Origin: Desulfonispora thiosulfatigenes DSM 11270
Lineage (GTDB): Bacteria > Bacillota > Peptococcia > Peptococcales > Desulfonisporaceae
Reading direction: 5' to 3'
DNA: 64,000 nucleotides
NCBI RefSeq assembly: GCF_900176035.1
Contig: NZ_FWWT01000013.1
Location: forward strand, 1-64,000
Part shown: piece by piece, positions 1 to 7,670 of the stretch
How positions within the stretch are numbered: the stretch's first letter is position 1
Layout: each line of letters starts with the position of its first letter
Program-made: the position numbers and the translations under genes
Notes under the pieces: generated by a model
Seen by the model: the letters and a program-made list of their open reading frames with translations, nothing else
What the model was told of the DNA's origin: nothing
Database searches by the model: none

Positions 1-417
1 ATGGATATGTGTAATGGTGAAATTATTAGTTATGGTATTGCTAAGCGTCCTACGGCCAAGAGCGTAATGGATGCACTAGATAAGGCCATTAAAATAACCT
101 CAGATTGTCCTTATCGCCGAACATTCCATTCAGATCAAGGATGGGCTTACCAGATGAGAGCATACTCTAACCGGCTTAAGGAAGAACGTATTTTTCAAAG
201 TATGTCTAGAAAAGGTAACTGCTATGATAATTCCGTTATGGAGAACTTCTTTGGACTGCTTAAACAAGAGATTTACTATGGTGTCGTCTATTACAGCTAT
301 GAGGAATTGAAGTCGGAAATTGAACGATACATAAATTACTATAACGAAAAGAGAATTAAAGAGAAACTTGGATGGCTAAGTCCAGTGCAATACAGACTTA
401 GTCTTCAGGCTGCATAA
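1..417 (+). CDS. IS3-family transposase (OrfB), 3' part
   Basis: C-terminal 138 residues of a DDE transposase of the IS3/IS150 type; the gene runs off the left edge, so the ATG at base 1 is internal. The second catalytic Asp lies in HSDQG (residue 45 of the visible part) and the Glu in MENFFG (residue 81), which gives the D-35-E spacing of the family. The end follows the usual IS3 pattern (YNEKRIKEKLGWLSPVQYR). The enzyme catalyses excision and insertion of its element. The visible part has no frameshift and could belong to an active copy. Confidence 0.93.
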   Translation: MDMCNGEIISYGIAKRPTAKSVMDALDKAIKITSDCPYRRTFHSDQGWAYQMRAYSNRLKEERIFQSMSRKGNCYDNSVMENFFGLLKQEIYYGVVYYSYEELKSEIERYINYYNEKRIKEKLGWLSPVQYRLSLQAA

Positions 418-421
418 AAAT

Positions 422-447
422 AGCGAGGCAGCCGAAACTGTCTCGCT
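422..447 (+). terminator. Hairpin at IS right end
   Basis: Ten-bp stem (422-431 with 438-447, one G-T pair) with loop CCGAAA, five bases after the transposase stop. There is no long T-run, so it may stop transcription leaving the element or block read-in rather than act as a classical terminator. Confidence 0.55.
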
Positions 448-569
448 AATAAAGTCTAACTTTTAGGGGTCACCTCAATTGCTTTGAGAGTGCCTTTTGT
501 ATAAGAAATGTATAGAGATTTAATTGAATAAATTACTTATCCTTATATAAATATATCTATTAATTCATT

Positions 570-1055
570 TTAAAAATTGTTATTCTCCAGTTTTAATAAA
601 AATTCTTTAATTTCTAGACCTCCGTCATATCCTGTTAAAGAACCATTTTTGCCAATAACCCGATGGCAGGGAATAATAATTGAAATAGGATTTTTATTAT
701 TAGCCTGACCTACAGCTCTTGCTGCTTTTTCGTTTCCAATGATCTTAGCAATTTCCCCGTAATTTTTAGTAACCCCATATGGTATTTGCTGCAACGCATT
801 CCAGACCTTTTGTCTAAACGGAGTTCCCTTAGGGGATAGAGGTAAGGTAAATACTTTACGCTTTCCTTCAAAATATTCTTGTAACTGTTCATATGCTCTT
901 TTTAAAACCTCTGTTTCTTTAAGAGTATATTCCTCAAACTCATTACCCGTTTGAAGATAATTCTCCTTTTGATAATGCACATTAGTGATTTTATTATTCT
1001 CTTCAGTAATAGCTATTTCACCGAGTGGTAGTTGATAATAAAATATATTTTTCAT
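570..1055 (-). CDS. ogt: Methylated-DNA--protein-cysteine methyltransferase
   Basis: Suicide repair protein that moves the alkyl group from O6-alkylguanine (and O4-alkylthymine) in DNA to its own cysteine. At 161 aa it has the usual single-domain Ogt length. The active-site motif IIPCHRVIG is intact, with acceptor Cys130 followed by His131-Arg132-Val133. The helix-turn-helix part contains the expected RAVGQANNKNP. It stands alone and is divergent from the metal-resistance operon. There is no Ada-type regulatory domain, so constitutive expression is likely. Confidence 0.95.
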   Translation of the reverse strand: MKNIFYYQLPLGEIAITEENNKITNVHYQKENYLQTGNEFEEYTLKETEVLKRAYEQLQEYFEGKRKVFTLPLSPKGTPFRQKVWNALQQIPYGVTKNYGEIAKIIGNEKAARAVGQANNKNPISIIIPCHRVIGKNGSLTGYDGGLEIKEFLLKLENNNF

Positions 1056-1150
1056 AATATCCCAAATCCTTTTCTAATTAATATTGTTCAGGCATATATA
1101 TAATTTAATACTATTATATTCTAAACCTTAAAACTATAATTCAAAACACC

Positions 1151-1179
1151 TTGACAAATAAATTCATGGATTCTAAAAT
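1151..1179 (+). promoter_or_regulatory. Sigma-A-type promoter of the cadC-cadA operon
   Basis: TTGACA at 1151-1156 and TAAAAT at 1174-1179 with a 17-bp spacer. The predicted start near 1186 lies just before the operator-like repeat. Confidence 0.8.
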
Positions 1180-1190
1180 AGAGATAACAC

Positions 1191-1206
1191 ATGAATAGTT
1201 GTTCAT
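1191..1206 (+). promoter_or_regulatory. Probable CadC/ArsR-type operator
   Basis: Perfect inverted repeat ATGAA-TAGTTG-TTCAT placed just downstream of the predicted transcription start and upstream of the repressor gene. This matches the arrangement and base content of known cadC/czrA-type operators, so autorepression relieved by metal is expected. Confidence 0.7.
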
Positions 1207-1237
1207 ATGTTCATATATTATAGTTAGAGGTGTTTTT

Positions 1238-1606
1238 ATGTATGATAAAGGTAAAGAAATTGATAAATGCGATTGCACGATAATCCATGATGATGTTGTA
1301 AAAAAGGTTAAAGCTAAGATGCCTTTAGAGGAAAACTTAGTTGACCTAGCAGAATTATTTAAGGTATTTGGTGATTCTACCCGCATAAGAATTCTTTCAG
1401 CCTTAGCCATATCAGAAATGTGTGTGTGCGATATTGCTGCTTTATTAAATATGACGCAATCTGCAATTTCTCATCAACTCAGAATTTTAAAGCAAGCAAG
1501 ACTAATCAAAAACAGAAGAGATGGCAAGATAGTTTTTTATGCTTTAGATGATGAACATGTCGAACATATCTTTGAACAAGGATTAATTCACATTAACGAA
1601 AGATAA
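1238..1606 (+). CDS. cadC: ArsR/SmtB-family metal-sensing repressor, CadC-like
   Basis: Winged-helix repressor of 122 aa that should leave its operator when it binds Cd, Pb or Zn. Start ATG at 1238 is chosen because AGAGG lies 8 bp upstream; an earlier ATG at 1199 overlaps the operator. Cysteine pairs at residues 11/13 (KCDC) and 62/64 (MCVCD) correspond to the N-terminal and helix-3 thiolates that form the soft-metal site of CadC. The recognition helix contains TQSAISHQLRIL. It is followed after 29 bp by the metal ATPase, with promoter and operator directly upstream. Confidence 0.92.
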   Translation: MYDKGKEIDKCDCTIIHDDVVKKVKAKMPLEENLVDLAELFKVFGDSTRIRILSALAISEMCVCDIAALLNMTQSAISHQLRILKQARLIKNRRDGKIVFYALDDEHVEHIFEQGLIHINER

Positions 1607-1635
1607 TTTAACTTCAAGGTTTGAGGGGTGAATAT

Positions 1636-3764
1636 ATGAGTTCAAATATAAAAAAAGAAGTCATTTTAGAAGGTCTAAATTGTGCACATTGTGCAAGTAA
1701 AATTGAACACGAAGTAACTGGACTAGAAAATGTAACCTTTGCCCATTTAGATTTTATCTCCAAAAAATTAACAATAGACATTAAAAATGACGATCATGCA
1801 AATCACACAATGCATGGAGTCACTAAAATAGTCCATAAGCTAGAACCTGATGTGAAAATCATTGATAAAGATGCTGACAAAAAGGAAAAACTTGAAAGGC
1901 TAGAAACATCTAACGAAAAGAAACAAGAACTATATCGTATTGGAATAGGTGCATTTTTATTTGCATTAGCGTTAATATTTAACTTTTCTCCTAATATTGA
2001 ACTTGCACTTTATTTAATCGCATATGTCTTAGTAGGGATAGAAGTGTTAATAAAATCGGCTAAAAATATTAAGCGCGGTCAAGTTTTTGATGAGAACTTT
2101 TTAATGACTATTGCAACAATTGGTGCTTTTGCTATAAAAGAGTACCCAGAAGCAGTTGCTGTGATGCTGTTTTATCAAATAGGCGAATTCTTTCAGGGAC
2201 TCGCTGTAAATCGTTCACGTAAATCAATTGCAGATCTCATGGATATAAAGCCCGAATTTGCAAACTTTAAAACTAAGCATGGAGTTACAAAGGTTTCTCC
2301 GGAAAAAGTTAAAATTGGTGACATAATCATAGTAAAACCTGGAGAAAAGGTTCCTCTTGATGGGATAGTTACAAAAGGTACGTCTATGGTAGAAACATCT
2401 GCATTAACAGGTGAATCAGTACCAAAGAGGATTAGTGAAGGTCAAGAAATTTTAAGTGGTTTTATTAATATCAATGGACTTCTTACTATTTCAGTAACTA
2501 AAGAGTTTAAAGATTCTACCGTTTCTAAAATCTTAGACCTAGTACAAAATGCAAGTAGTAGAAAATCACAGACTGAAAACTTTATTACAAAGTTCGCTAG
2601 ATATTATACACCTACTGTAGTTATCATAGCTGCTTTACTCGCTATTCTTCCACCTTTACTACTTACTGGGGCTAACTTTTCTGACTGGCTTTACAGGGCG
2701 TTAGTATTTCTCGTAATTTCCTGCCCTTGTGCACTTGTGGTTTCCATACCTCTTGGATTTTTTGGTGGTATCGGTACTGCTTCAAAACATGGAATCCTCA
2801 TAAAAGGCAGTAATTATTTAGAGGCATTAAATAATGTAGAAGTGATAGTATTTGATAAAACTGGAACACTTACCAAAGGGGTATTTAAAGTTACTGAGGT
2901 AAATCCTGCTAATGATTTTACTAAAGATGAAATCCTAGAATATGCAGCTCTTGCTGAAAGTTATTCAAATCATCCAATTGCTGAGTCAATTCAAAAAGCA
3001 TATCAAAAAGAAATAAAAAAGATTCAATTACCGATTATAGTGAAATTCCTGGTCACGGACTGAAAGTTAAAACTAGGGACCATGAAATCCTAGCGGGTAA
3101 TGCTAGATTAATGCAAAAAGAACAGATAGAATTTAATACTATAAATACACCTAGTACCATAGTGCACATTGCTATTGATAAAAAATATGCAGGCCATCTC
3201 ATAATTTCCGATGAACTAAAAGAAGATTCTAAAAGTGCCTTGCAAAGACTTAAACATATGGGCATTCATAAAACGGTTATGCTCACAGGTGATTCAAAGT
3301 TAGTGGCTGCAAAGGTGGCAAAAGAATTAGGCATAGATGAAGTATATGCTGAGCTTCTCCCTCAAGATAAGATGGAAAAATTAGAAATGTTGGAAAAGAA
3401 AACATCTTCTAAAGGTAAACTGGTCTTTGTGGGGGATGGTATAAATGATGCCCCTGTCCTTAAAGGAGCTGATATTGGAATTGCCATGGGAGCCTTAGGA
3501 TCAGATGCCGCTATTGAAGCTGCTGATATCGTGCTCATGACTGATGAACCTACAAAAATAGCATGCGCCTTAAAAATAGCAAAAAGAACAAGACTAATTG
3601 TATGGCAAAATATTATCCTAGCATTAGGAGTAAAACTAGTTGTTCTCTCTCTTGGTGCAGGTGGAATAGCAACCCTTTGGGAAGCGGTCTTTGCCGATGT
3701 TGGCGTAGCCTTATTAGCAGTTTTAAATTCCATGCGGGTAATGAAAATAGGCCAGGTGAAGTAA
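1636..3764 (+). CDS. cadA: P1B-type heavy-metal ATPase (CadA/ZntA-like), interrupted by a -1 frameshift
   Basis: Membrane pump exporting Cd/Zn/Pb-type cations. Start ATG 1636 follows GAGGGGTG; an upstream in-frame TTG at 1621 lacks a site. Frame 1 runs to a TGA at 3061-3063 and holds the metal-binding GLNCAHC (Cys16/Cys19), actuator TGES, membrane SCPCALV and DKTGT. The other frame, open to 3764, holds SEIPGHG, TGDS, GDGINDAP and the last two membrane segments, all needed for activity. Joined by a -1 shift at 3015-3021 the protein is about 709 aa, normal for CadA. Unshifted, the product stops early in the P/N domain and could not pump. Cause: deletion, sequencing error or programmed shift. 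Confidence 0.85.
3015..3021 (+). other. In-phase A_AAA_AAG slippery heptamer in cadA
   Basis: In the upstream reading frame the codons are ATA-AAA-AAG, so the heptamer has the exact X_XXY_YYZ phase used by dnaX and many IS elements. A -1 slip continues as GAT TCA ATT ACC GAT TAT, giving residues DSITDYSEIPGHG that rejoin the conserved CadA sequence. No strong upstream Shine-Dalgarno or long downstream stem was found; only a 4-bp GTGA/TCAC pair is present. Confidence 0.55.
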
Positions 3765-3784
3765 CCCTCTTTATTAGAGGGTTA
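3762..3784 (+). terminator. Terminator of cadA
   Basis: Nine-bp stem TAACCCTCT / AGAGGGTTA with loop TTATT, starting at the cadA stop codon and followed by a short T-rich tract. Confidence 0.8.
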
Positions 3785-3830
3785 TTTCATTTGAATGCTC
3801 TCCTTTTTATAATATTAGTAGCAATTATGG

Positions 3831-3912
3831 TATATAAATTACTTTAAAATATGAATTCACTTAATAACCTGTTTCTATAAGCTTTTTATTTGGTTCGTCT
3901 ATGAATAGGCCA
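3831..3912. repeat. Junction repeat, copy 1
   Basis: About 80 bp also present near 6424-6507 and 8649-8735. Read on the minus strand it contains the last codons of the 61-aa membrane protein gene (WPIHRRTK and stop), then a decayed ribosome site and the first codons of the ECF sigma gene. In this copy the membrane-gene half is the functional one. Confidence 0.85.
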
Positions 3913-4071
3913 TTGAGCAAAGGCTAAATAAAATAGCATAATTAAGTTTACTATAGGTATAACTATTAGTAAACTTAAACGACCAGGAAAACCTGCCTTG
4001 GAAAAGACCTTCCAAAATGGCCAAACTAAAAGGAGGCCACTAAATAATATTAATTCTACTAATCCAAACAT
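3886..4071 (-). CDS. Small membrane protein of unknown function (61 aa)
   Basis: Mostly hydrophobic 61-residue protein with two predicted membrane segments (roughly 3-20 and 31-52) around a WPFWKVFSKAGFPG loop, ending in basic HRRTK. The loop resembles a widespread family of small membrane proteins, but no function can be assigned. A very strong site, AAAGGAGGTG, precedes ATG by 8 bp. It follows the 97-aa membrane gene by 17 bp, so the two are probably cotranscribed. Its 3' end is the source of the three-copy junction repeat. Confidence 0.8.
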   Translation of the reverse strand: MFGLVELILFSGLLLVWPFWKVFSKAGFPGRLSLLIVIPIVNLIMLFYLAFAQWPIHRRTK

Positions 4072-4088
4072 GAAATATTCACCTCCTT

Positions 4089-4379
4089 TTATTCATTTCT
4101 ATGTTTATAACAAGTATATCCTCTCATACAAGTAACAATCGTTAATATAGTAGCAAGTCCACTTATAATTTCATTTTCAAATGTTTTATATAAATATCCA
4201 CCAATTACTATACCACCTAATAAACTTAGAATTCCAAGCAAGAAAATAAAATAAATCTTATTGATTTTTTTCATATGGTGTGGTACCTTACCTCCAATAT
4301 AATGTCCAGGATTATACTGGTTTTCAGTCCACTCTTCTAGCTCATTTAAATCTTCACTAGGATGTTTTGGTTTCTCCAT
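4089..4379 (-). CDS. Small membrane protein of unknown function (96 aa)
   Basis: Soluble N-terminal stretch of about 40 residues rich in charged and Pro residues (LNELEEWTENQYNPGHYIGG), then two hydrophobic segments at roughly 45-65 and 70-88. The ATG at 4379 is preferred to the in-frame GTG at 4388 because GGAGTG lies 6 bp upstream. It is the first gene of a two-gene unit with the 61-aa membrane gene. A promoter-like motif shared with another gene of this region lies about 110 bp upstream. Family not recognised. Confidence 0.75.
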   Translation of the reverse strand: MEKPKHPSEDLNELEEWTENQYNPGHYIGGKVPHHMKKINKIYFIFLLGILSLLGGIVIGGYLYKTFENEIISGLATILTIVTCMRGYTCYKHRNE

Positions 4380-4419
4380 TAATATCACTCCATTTATAAA
4401 TTAGCAGGAAATATCATCT

Positions 4420-4452
4420 ATAATTTATGTTTTGAATCTAAAAACCCTTTAA
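4420..4452. repeat. Relic of a terminator-region repeat
   Basis: Very similar to 8769-8799 (shared CTAAAAACCCTTTA core and flank). At 8.8 kb the sequence forms the tail of a real minus-strand terminator. Here no gene ends, so it looks like the leftover of a lost duplicate. Confidence 0.55.
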
Positions 4453-4490
4453 ATTATGAATTAATAATTATAAAATTATAAATTCAGGCT

Positions 4491-4530
4491 CATATATAAG
4501 ACAGTATAAGTTACAAAATGGTTCTCCTAC
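4491..4530 (-). promoter_or_regulatory. Shared upstream motif A (possible ECF-type promoter)
   Basis: On the minus strand it reads GAACCATTTTGTAACTT then TACTGTCTTATATAT. It is nearly the same as the sequence upstream of the 78-aa gene (11172-11210). The TGTAAC-like element resembles -35 elements of sigma-X-type ECF promoters. Assignment to the neighbouring sigma factor is inference. Confidence 0.4.
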
Positions 4531-4567
4531 ATTTACAAAAAATATAGTTTACTTTAAACAAAAATAA

Positions 4568-4604
4568 ACAGAACTATTTTGTAAACTAGTCTGTCTATCT
4601 AATA
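4568..4604. repeat. Duplicated terminator hairpin, copy 1 (decayed)
   Basis: A 37-bp sequence matching 6529-6565 at 35 positions by hand alignment. At 6.5 kb it forms a good terminator stem. Here one mismatch falls in the stem and no minus-strand gene ends nearby, so it is probably a relic. It lies just upstream of the plus-strand 125-aa gene. Confidence 0.7.
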
Positions 4605-4627
4605 CGTACTAGAAGGAGTGGACTTGA

Positions 4628-5005
4628 ATGATGAGTAAAAAAATGGATATTGCTATTGCTTTCGGGTTAACTATATTTAAGCTAATATTATGGGCATATA
4701 AAATGTTAATTACAAGCGACATACCGGTTAAAATGTCTTTTATGGATAGTTTATTAATAACAGGTCTGTTATTGTTAACCTTTATAATATATGGATTTTA
4801 TATAACAAAAACAAAATTTATTAAATTGAACATTATATTATTAGCGTTACCACTATTACTATGGTTTACATGTACGCAGCAATCCTTAACATATCATTAC
4901 CACAAATATGATACGATAGTTAGCATTATAGGTTTTACTACAATATTGGTTTCCTTTCTACAACTTCTCTATTTGAAAAAGAAAAAAATATTTATTAAAC
5001 GTTGA
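4628..5005 (+). CDS. Hypothetical membrane protein (125 aa)
   Basis: Four hydrophobic segments (roughly residues 8-26, 40-60, 68-83 and 97-115) with a lysine-rich C-terminus (KKKKIFIKR) expected to stay in the cytoplasm. AAGGAGTGG lies 7 bp before ATG, a good site that supports reality. It is the only plus-strand gene between cadA and the right end, standing alone among minus-strand genes in the duplicated region. No family recognised. Confidence 0.7.
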   Translation: MMSKKMDIAIAFGLTIFKLILWAYKMLITSDIPVKMSFMDSLLITGLLLLTFIIYGFYITKTKFIKLNIILLALPLLLWFTCTQQSLTYHYHKYDTIVSIIGFTTILVSFLQLLYLKKKKIFIKR

Positions 5006-5035
5006 CCCTTTTACAGCATTTCCATAAGCGTGATA

Positions 5036-5178
5036 CTAAATCGGATCGATCAGATATAAACGCTCTTTAACACTTTCAAATTCCAAAACTAAACCATTCT
5101 CATCTGGCATATAATTCAATTCATTATCACTATAGTTCCTGCTCCCAGGGTCAACAGGAACTATAGAGCCCCCTCCAT
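5036..5178 (-). pseudogene. Small gene broken in a G-run (would encode 47 aa)
   Basis: AGGAGG with 6-bp spacing precedes ATG at 5178, but the frame stops after five codons. Adding one G to the run of five (5169-5173 on the plus strand) opens 47 codons beginning MEGGSIVPVDPG and ending ERLYLIDPI. The same frame is also in phase with the anti-sigma gene stop. It could be a decayed gene, a contingency locus or a sequencing error in a homopolymer. Function unknown. Confidence 0.45.
5130..5166. repeat. Perfect 12-bp inverted repeat
   Basis: CTATAGTTCCTG (5130-5141) pairs with CAGGAACTATAG (5155-5166) around a 13-base loop. It lies inside the broken small gene and has no T-run on either side, so it is not a typical terminator. 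It may be a protein-binding dyad or a transposition scar. Confidence 0.6.
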
Positions 5179-5191
5179 ATTTATCCTCCTG

Positions 5192-5914
5192 TTAATTTAA
5201 ATCTTTTATTATTTTCATCAATTCCTCATATTTAATATTAGTAGCAACTACTATATATTCCATGGAGTTTATAGTCCAATGAACTTGATAATTATTAGCA
5301 TTTTCAATAATCAAAAATTCAATATCATTTTTTGTAACCTTTTTAATTTTTGCATTTTTAGGAACATAGGTATTAGTAGTTCTTTCTCCTATAATATTTT
5401 CTTGCTTAATCAGTAACATTTTATCATCATTTTCAAAAATTAAATTAGTTATTGCATAGGGATATTTCCCTGCATTAATACTTATTTGTGGTTTATTAGT
5501 AATACCTGCAGATAAATAATTTGGATACTTTATATTATAAGTCGTCATACTTTGTGCTTCTTCAAATGTTAAATCCTTATATAGTCCTGGCTCAATTTTA
5601 ATATTTGTGTTTTTAGATATAACTGTAGCCTCTCCATCCTCTGATTTGGAAAACCACTGATAAGTCTCATCTTTAAATGCTGTGACCTTATTTGCATTAA
5701 CAATCGGTGTAGCAATTATTATTATTACTAACACTGCTACTATTATTTTTAAATGTTTCCTATGCTTGATACCTTTTTGTTTAGGTTTATTTTCTGTTTT
5801 ATTTAATCTTTTTTCAAACTCTTCCCATGATTGTTCAACATCTATAGATACAGGACCTTCAATCATTATTTTTAAATTATCTTCTATGCTTTTATCTAAA
5901 TATTTATCATCCAT
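5192..5914 (-). CDS. Membrane-bound anti-sigma factor with DUF4367-like domain
   Basis: 240 aa: cytoplasmic N-terminal part (about 1-50, with SWEEFEKRL typical of sigma-binding tails), one membrane segment (about 55-73, KIIVAVLVIIIIATPIV), then an extracytoplasmic domain ending in a pattern like DUF4367 (YQVHWTINSMEYIVVATN followed by a final KII helix). Its start overlaps the sigma stop by one base (TAATG), so translation is coupled. The expected role is to hold the ECF sigma factor inactive until an envelope signal arrives. The signal cannot be told from sequence. Confidence 0.85.
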   Translation of the reverse strand: MDDKYLDKSIEDNLKIMIEGPVSIDVEQSWEEFEKRLNKTENKPKQKGIKHRKHLKIIVAVLVIIIIATPIVNANKVTAFKDETYQWFSKSEDGEATVISKNTNIKIEPGLYKDLTFEEAQSMTTYNIKYPNYLSAGITNKPQISINAGKYPYAITNLIFENDDKMLLIKQENIIGERTTNTYVPKNAKIKKVTKNDIEFLIIENANNYQVHWTINSMEYIVVATNIKYEELMKIIKDLN

Positions 5915-6459
5915 TATTTATCACCCTCAATCAACTTTAGATAATCTTTATTAATAGACGGTAATATTTTAGAAAGCGTTCCCTTTGATCTATGTAAAGA
6001 TGATTTAATTGTTCCTAGCGGTTTTTCTAACATATCAGCTATTTCTTGATCTTTAAGTTGCCAATAAAATTTTAAAATAATTATCTGATTTGCTGGAGGA
6101 GTGAGCTTTGTGATTGCTAACCTCATTTCTTTGCTTAATTCTAAATTTTCTAACTCATCATAAGGGTCAATATAATTATTAGTTTTCTGTATAATAAATT
6201 TTTCCAGCAAATCATTATCTTCAATAGCTACCACCTTCTGATTATCTCTATAAATATCAATAGCACACCTCGAAGCAATGACAGCAACCCATGCCCCAAA
6301 TTTACTAGCATCCTTTAATTTATCTATATTTTTATATGCTTTTATAAAAGCCTCTTGGGCAGATTCCTCAGCTAAATAATGATTTTTTAATATTAAAAAG
6401 CAAGTAGAATATACCCTTTTATAATAAGTTGTATAAAGTACTTTAAAATATGAGTTCAC
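5914..6459 (-). CDS. ECF-type RNA polymerase sigma factor
   Basis: 181 aa with region 2 (about 10-75, AEESAQEAFIKAYKNI, FGAWVAVIASRCAIDIYR) and region 4 (about 110-165, LPLGTIKSSLHRSK-type helix-turn-helix, here EKPLGTIKSSLHRSK). Start is GTG at 6459 with AAGGTGAT upstream; this site lies inside junction repeat copy 2. It is cotranscribed with the downstream anti-sigma gene. It resembles SigX/SigV/YlaC-type regulators of envelope stress. Its targets are unknown, but motif A/B upstream of nearby genes is a candidate. Confidence 0.92.
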   Translation of the reverse strand: MNSYFKVLYTTYYKRVYSTCFLILKNHYLAEESAQEAFIKAYKNIDKLKDASKFGAWVAVIASRCAIDIYRDNQKVVAIEDNDLLEKFIIQKTNNYIDPYDELENLELSKEMRLAITKLTPPANQIIILKFYWQLKDQEIADMLEKPLGTIKSSLHRSKGTLSKILPSINKDYLKLIEGDK

Positions 6460-6507
6460 TTAATCACCTTTTTCTATAAGCCTTTTATTTGGTTCGTCTA
6501 TGAATAG
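6424..6507. repeat. Junction repeat, copy 2
   Basis: Carries the functional ribosome site, GTG start and first twelve codons of the ECF sigma gene. The upstream half is the orphan 3' end (HRRTK and stop) of a gene like the 61-aa membrane protein, with no gene body left. Confidence 0.85.
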
Positions 6508-6526
6508 CTCTTTTTTAAATAAAACT

Positions 6527-6557
6527 AGACAGAACTATTTCGTAAAATAGTCTGTCT
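6527..6557 (-). terminator. Terminator after the 225-aa membrane gene
   Basis: Stem of AGACAG/CTGTCT plus ACTATTT/AAATAGT with one bulged base and a 4-base loop, followed on the minus strand by AGTTTTATTT. A decayed copy is at 4568-4604. Confidence 0.75.
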
Positions 6558-6572
6558 ATCTAATAAATATTA

Positions 6573-7250
6573 TCAAGTATCACCATTAATTACACATTCC
6601 TTTAATACTCTATTAACTAATTCTTTATCTTCATAATTAACTATAAATTTTACTTCGTTGTTAAAATAAAAAAACCTAACTTTTTGTAAAGAGATGTTTA
6701 AATCATATTGCACGCCTTTTTTTAATAAATTATTTTTATAAACTTTGCTCCACTGATAATCAACAATATCATTCCAGCTTATAGTTTCACTTTTAAAAAG
6801 TATACCATGTTCATAAACTATATTTCGCTGCCATCCTAAATAACTCTCCAAGATTAAGCTACAAAAAGAAACTATGATCAAAGTTAGCGTACTTAGTATA
6901 TTACTTTTATAAGAAACTATAGTAACAAGCTCTCTTGTCATATTGTTATCCAAAAAATATTTTCTTAAATGTTCTAAATACTCTAAATTGAATAATTGAA
7001 AAATACTATTTATGTAATCTTGATGTAATAAATGATAGACTTCATTAGTTTTAATAATAAATATTCTTAACAAGATAATAAATGTTACAAACCAAATTAA
7101 GCTCGCAATCATGGAATTTAAGTTTTTATTTAACTCTATAATTATTTTATCTTTTCCTTGTCGTCTAATCTTTTTGTCTTTATAGATTTTAATAAGTACA
7201 AATAGAATAAGACCAATATTTAATATACTAAATAATATATAAGTCATCAT
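6573..7250 (-). CDS. Hypothetical membrane protein (225 aa)
   Basis: Membrane segments at roughly 4-22, 48-67 and 117-140, then a soluble C-terminal domain of about 80 residues (GILFKSETISWNDIVDYQWS). That domain resembles the small beta-rich domain of DUF5673-type membrane proteins; this is a weak assignment. It stands upstream of the sigma/anti-sigma pair but is separated by a terminator. Starts with MM; either ATG may be used. Confidence 0.7.
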   Translation of the reverse strand: MMTYILFSILNIGLILFVLIKIYKDKKIRRQGKDKIIIELNKNLNSMIASLIWFVTFIILLRIFIIKTNEVYHLLHQDYINSIFQLFNLEYLEHLRKYFLDNNMTRELVTIVSYKSNILSTLTLIIVSFCSLILESYLGWQRNIVYEHGILFKSETISWNDIVDYQWSKVYKNNLLKKGVQYDLNISLQKVRFFYFNNEVKFIVNYEDKELVNRVLKECVINGDT

Positions 7251-7490
7251 TTTAACCCATCTCTTTCTTCTTAGGTTTCATTGAAAAAACAGTTAATTTT
7301 CAAAATAATTCTGCCTTTTTTTGTCGAATTAGAACTTTCTCTATCAAAAGTTTATGGAACCATTTTGAAACTTATCTTGATTAAAACATCCTTTTGTTCA
7401 TATAAGTATATTCATTCTATATTTACTAACATCCTTACTGCAAAACTACAGGTCACAAGTTTTAAAGACTTGTTTATTATCAATATCATC

Positions 7491-7616
7491 TTAAGAATTA
7501 TTTTTAATATATATTTTCAATGCTTTTATAAGTAAAATCATTGTATATATGCCAAGTATAGTTAAACTTAAATAAATGAACATTGTTCCTAAGCCAAATA
7601 ACTGTGCTAAAATCAT
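7491..7616 (-). CDS. Small membrane peptide (41 aa)
   Basis: ATG at 7616 follows a near-perfect AGGAGGTGATTT site. The peptide is one hydrophobic helix (GTMFIYLSLTILGIYTMILL) with a basic tail (KALKIYIKNN). Such one-helix peptides are common in Firmicutes genomes, but I know no function. It sits 54 bp after the stop of the first 312-aa paralog and is probably in the same transcript. The strong site makes it more likely real than its size suggests. Confidence 0.65.
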   Translation of the reverse strand: MILAQLFGLGTMFIYLSLTILGIYTMILLIKALKIYIKNNS

Positions 7617-7670
7617 ATAAATCACCTCCTGTTTATATATCCACCATTAATTTGTTTTATATATCTAAAT

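Larger units (their letters stand above)
1..477 (+). mobile_element. IS3-family insertion sequence, right end
   Basis: Covers the transposase 3' end and about 60 bp of non-coding right end. The terminal inverted repeat is probably AGGGGTCACCTCA, ending near 477. The exact end cannot be fixed because the left end and the target duplication are outside the window. Confidence 0.8.

Noticed and set aside
3563-3847. Plus-strand open frame overlapping the cadA 3' end
   Set aside because: Out-of-frame shadow of conserved cadA sequence (GDGINDAP part and the last helices).
7281-7535. Plus-strand 84-codon open frame after the 225-aa membrane gene
   Set aside because: No ribosome site, AT-rich low-complexity residues, and it overlaps the better-supported 41-aa minus-strand gene.
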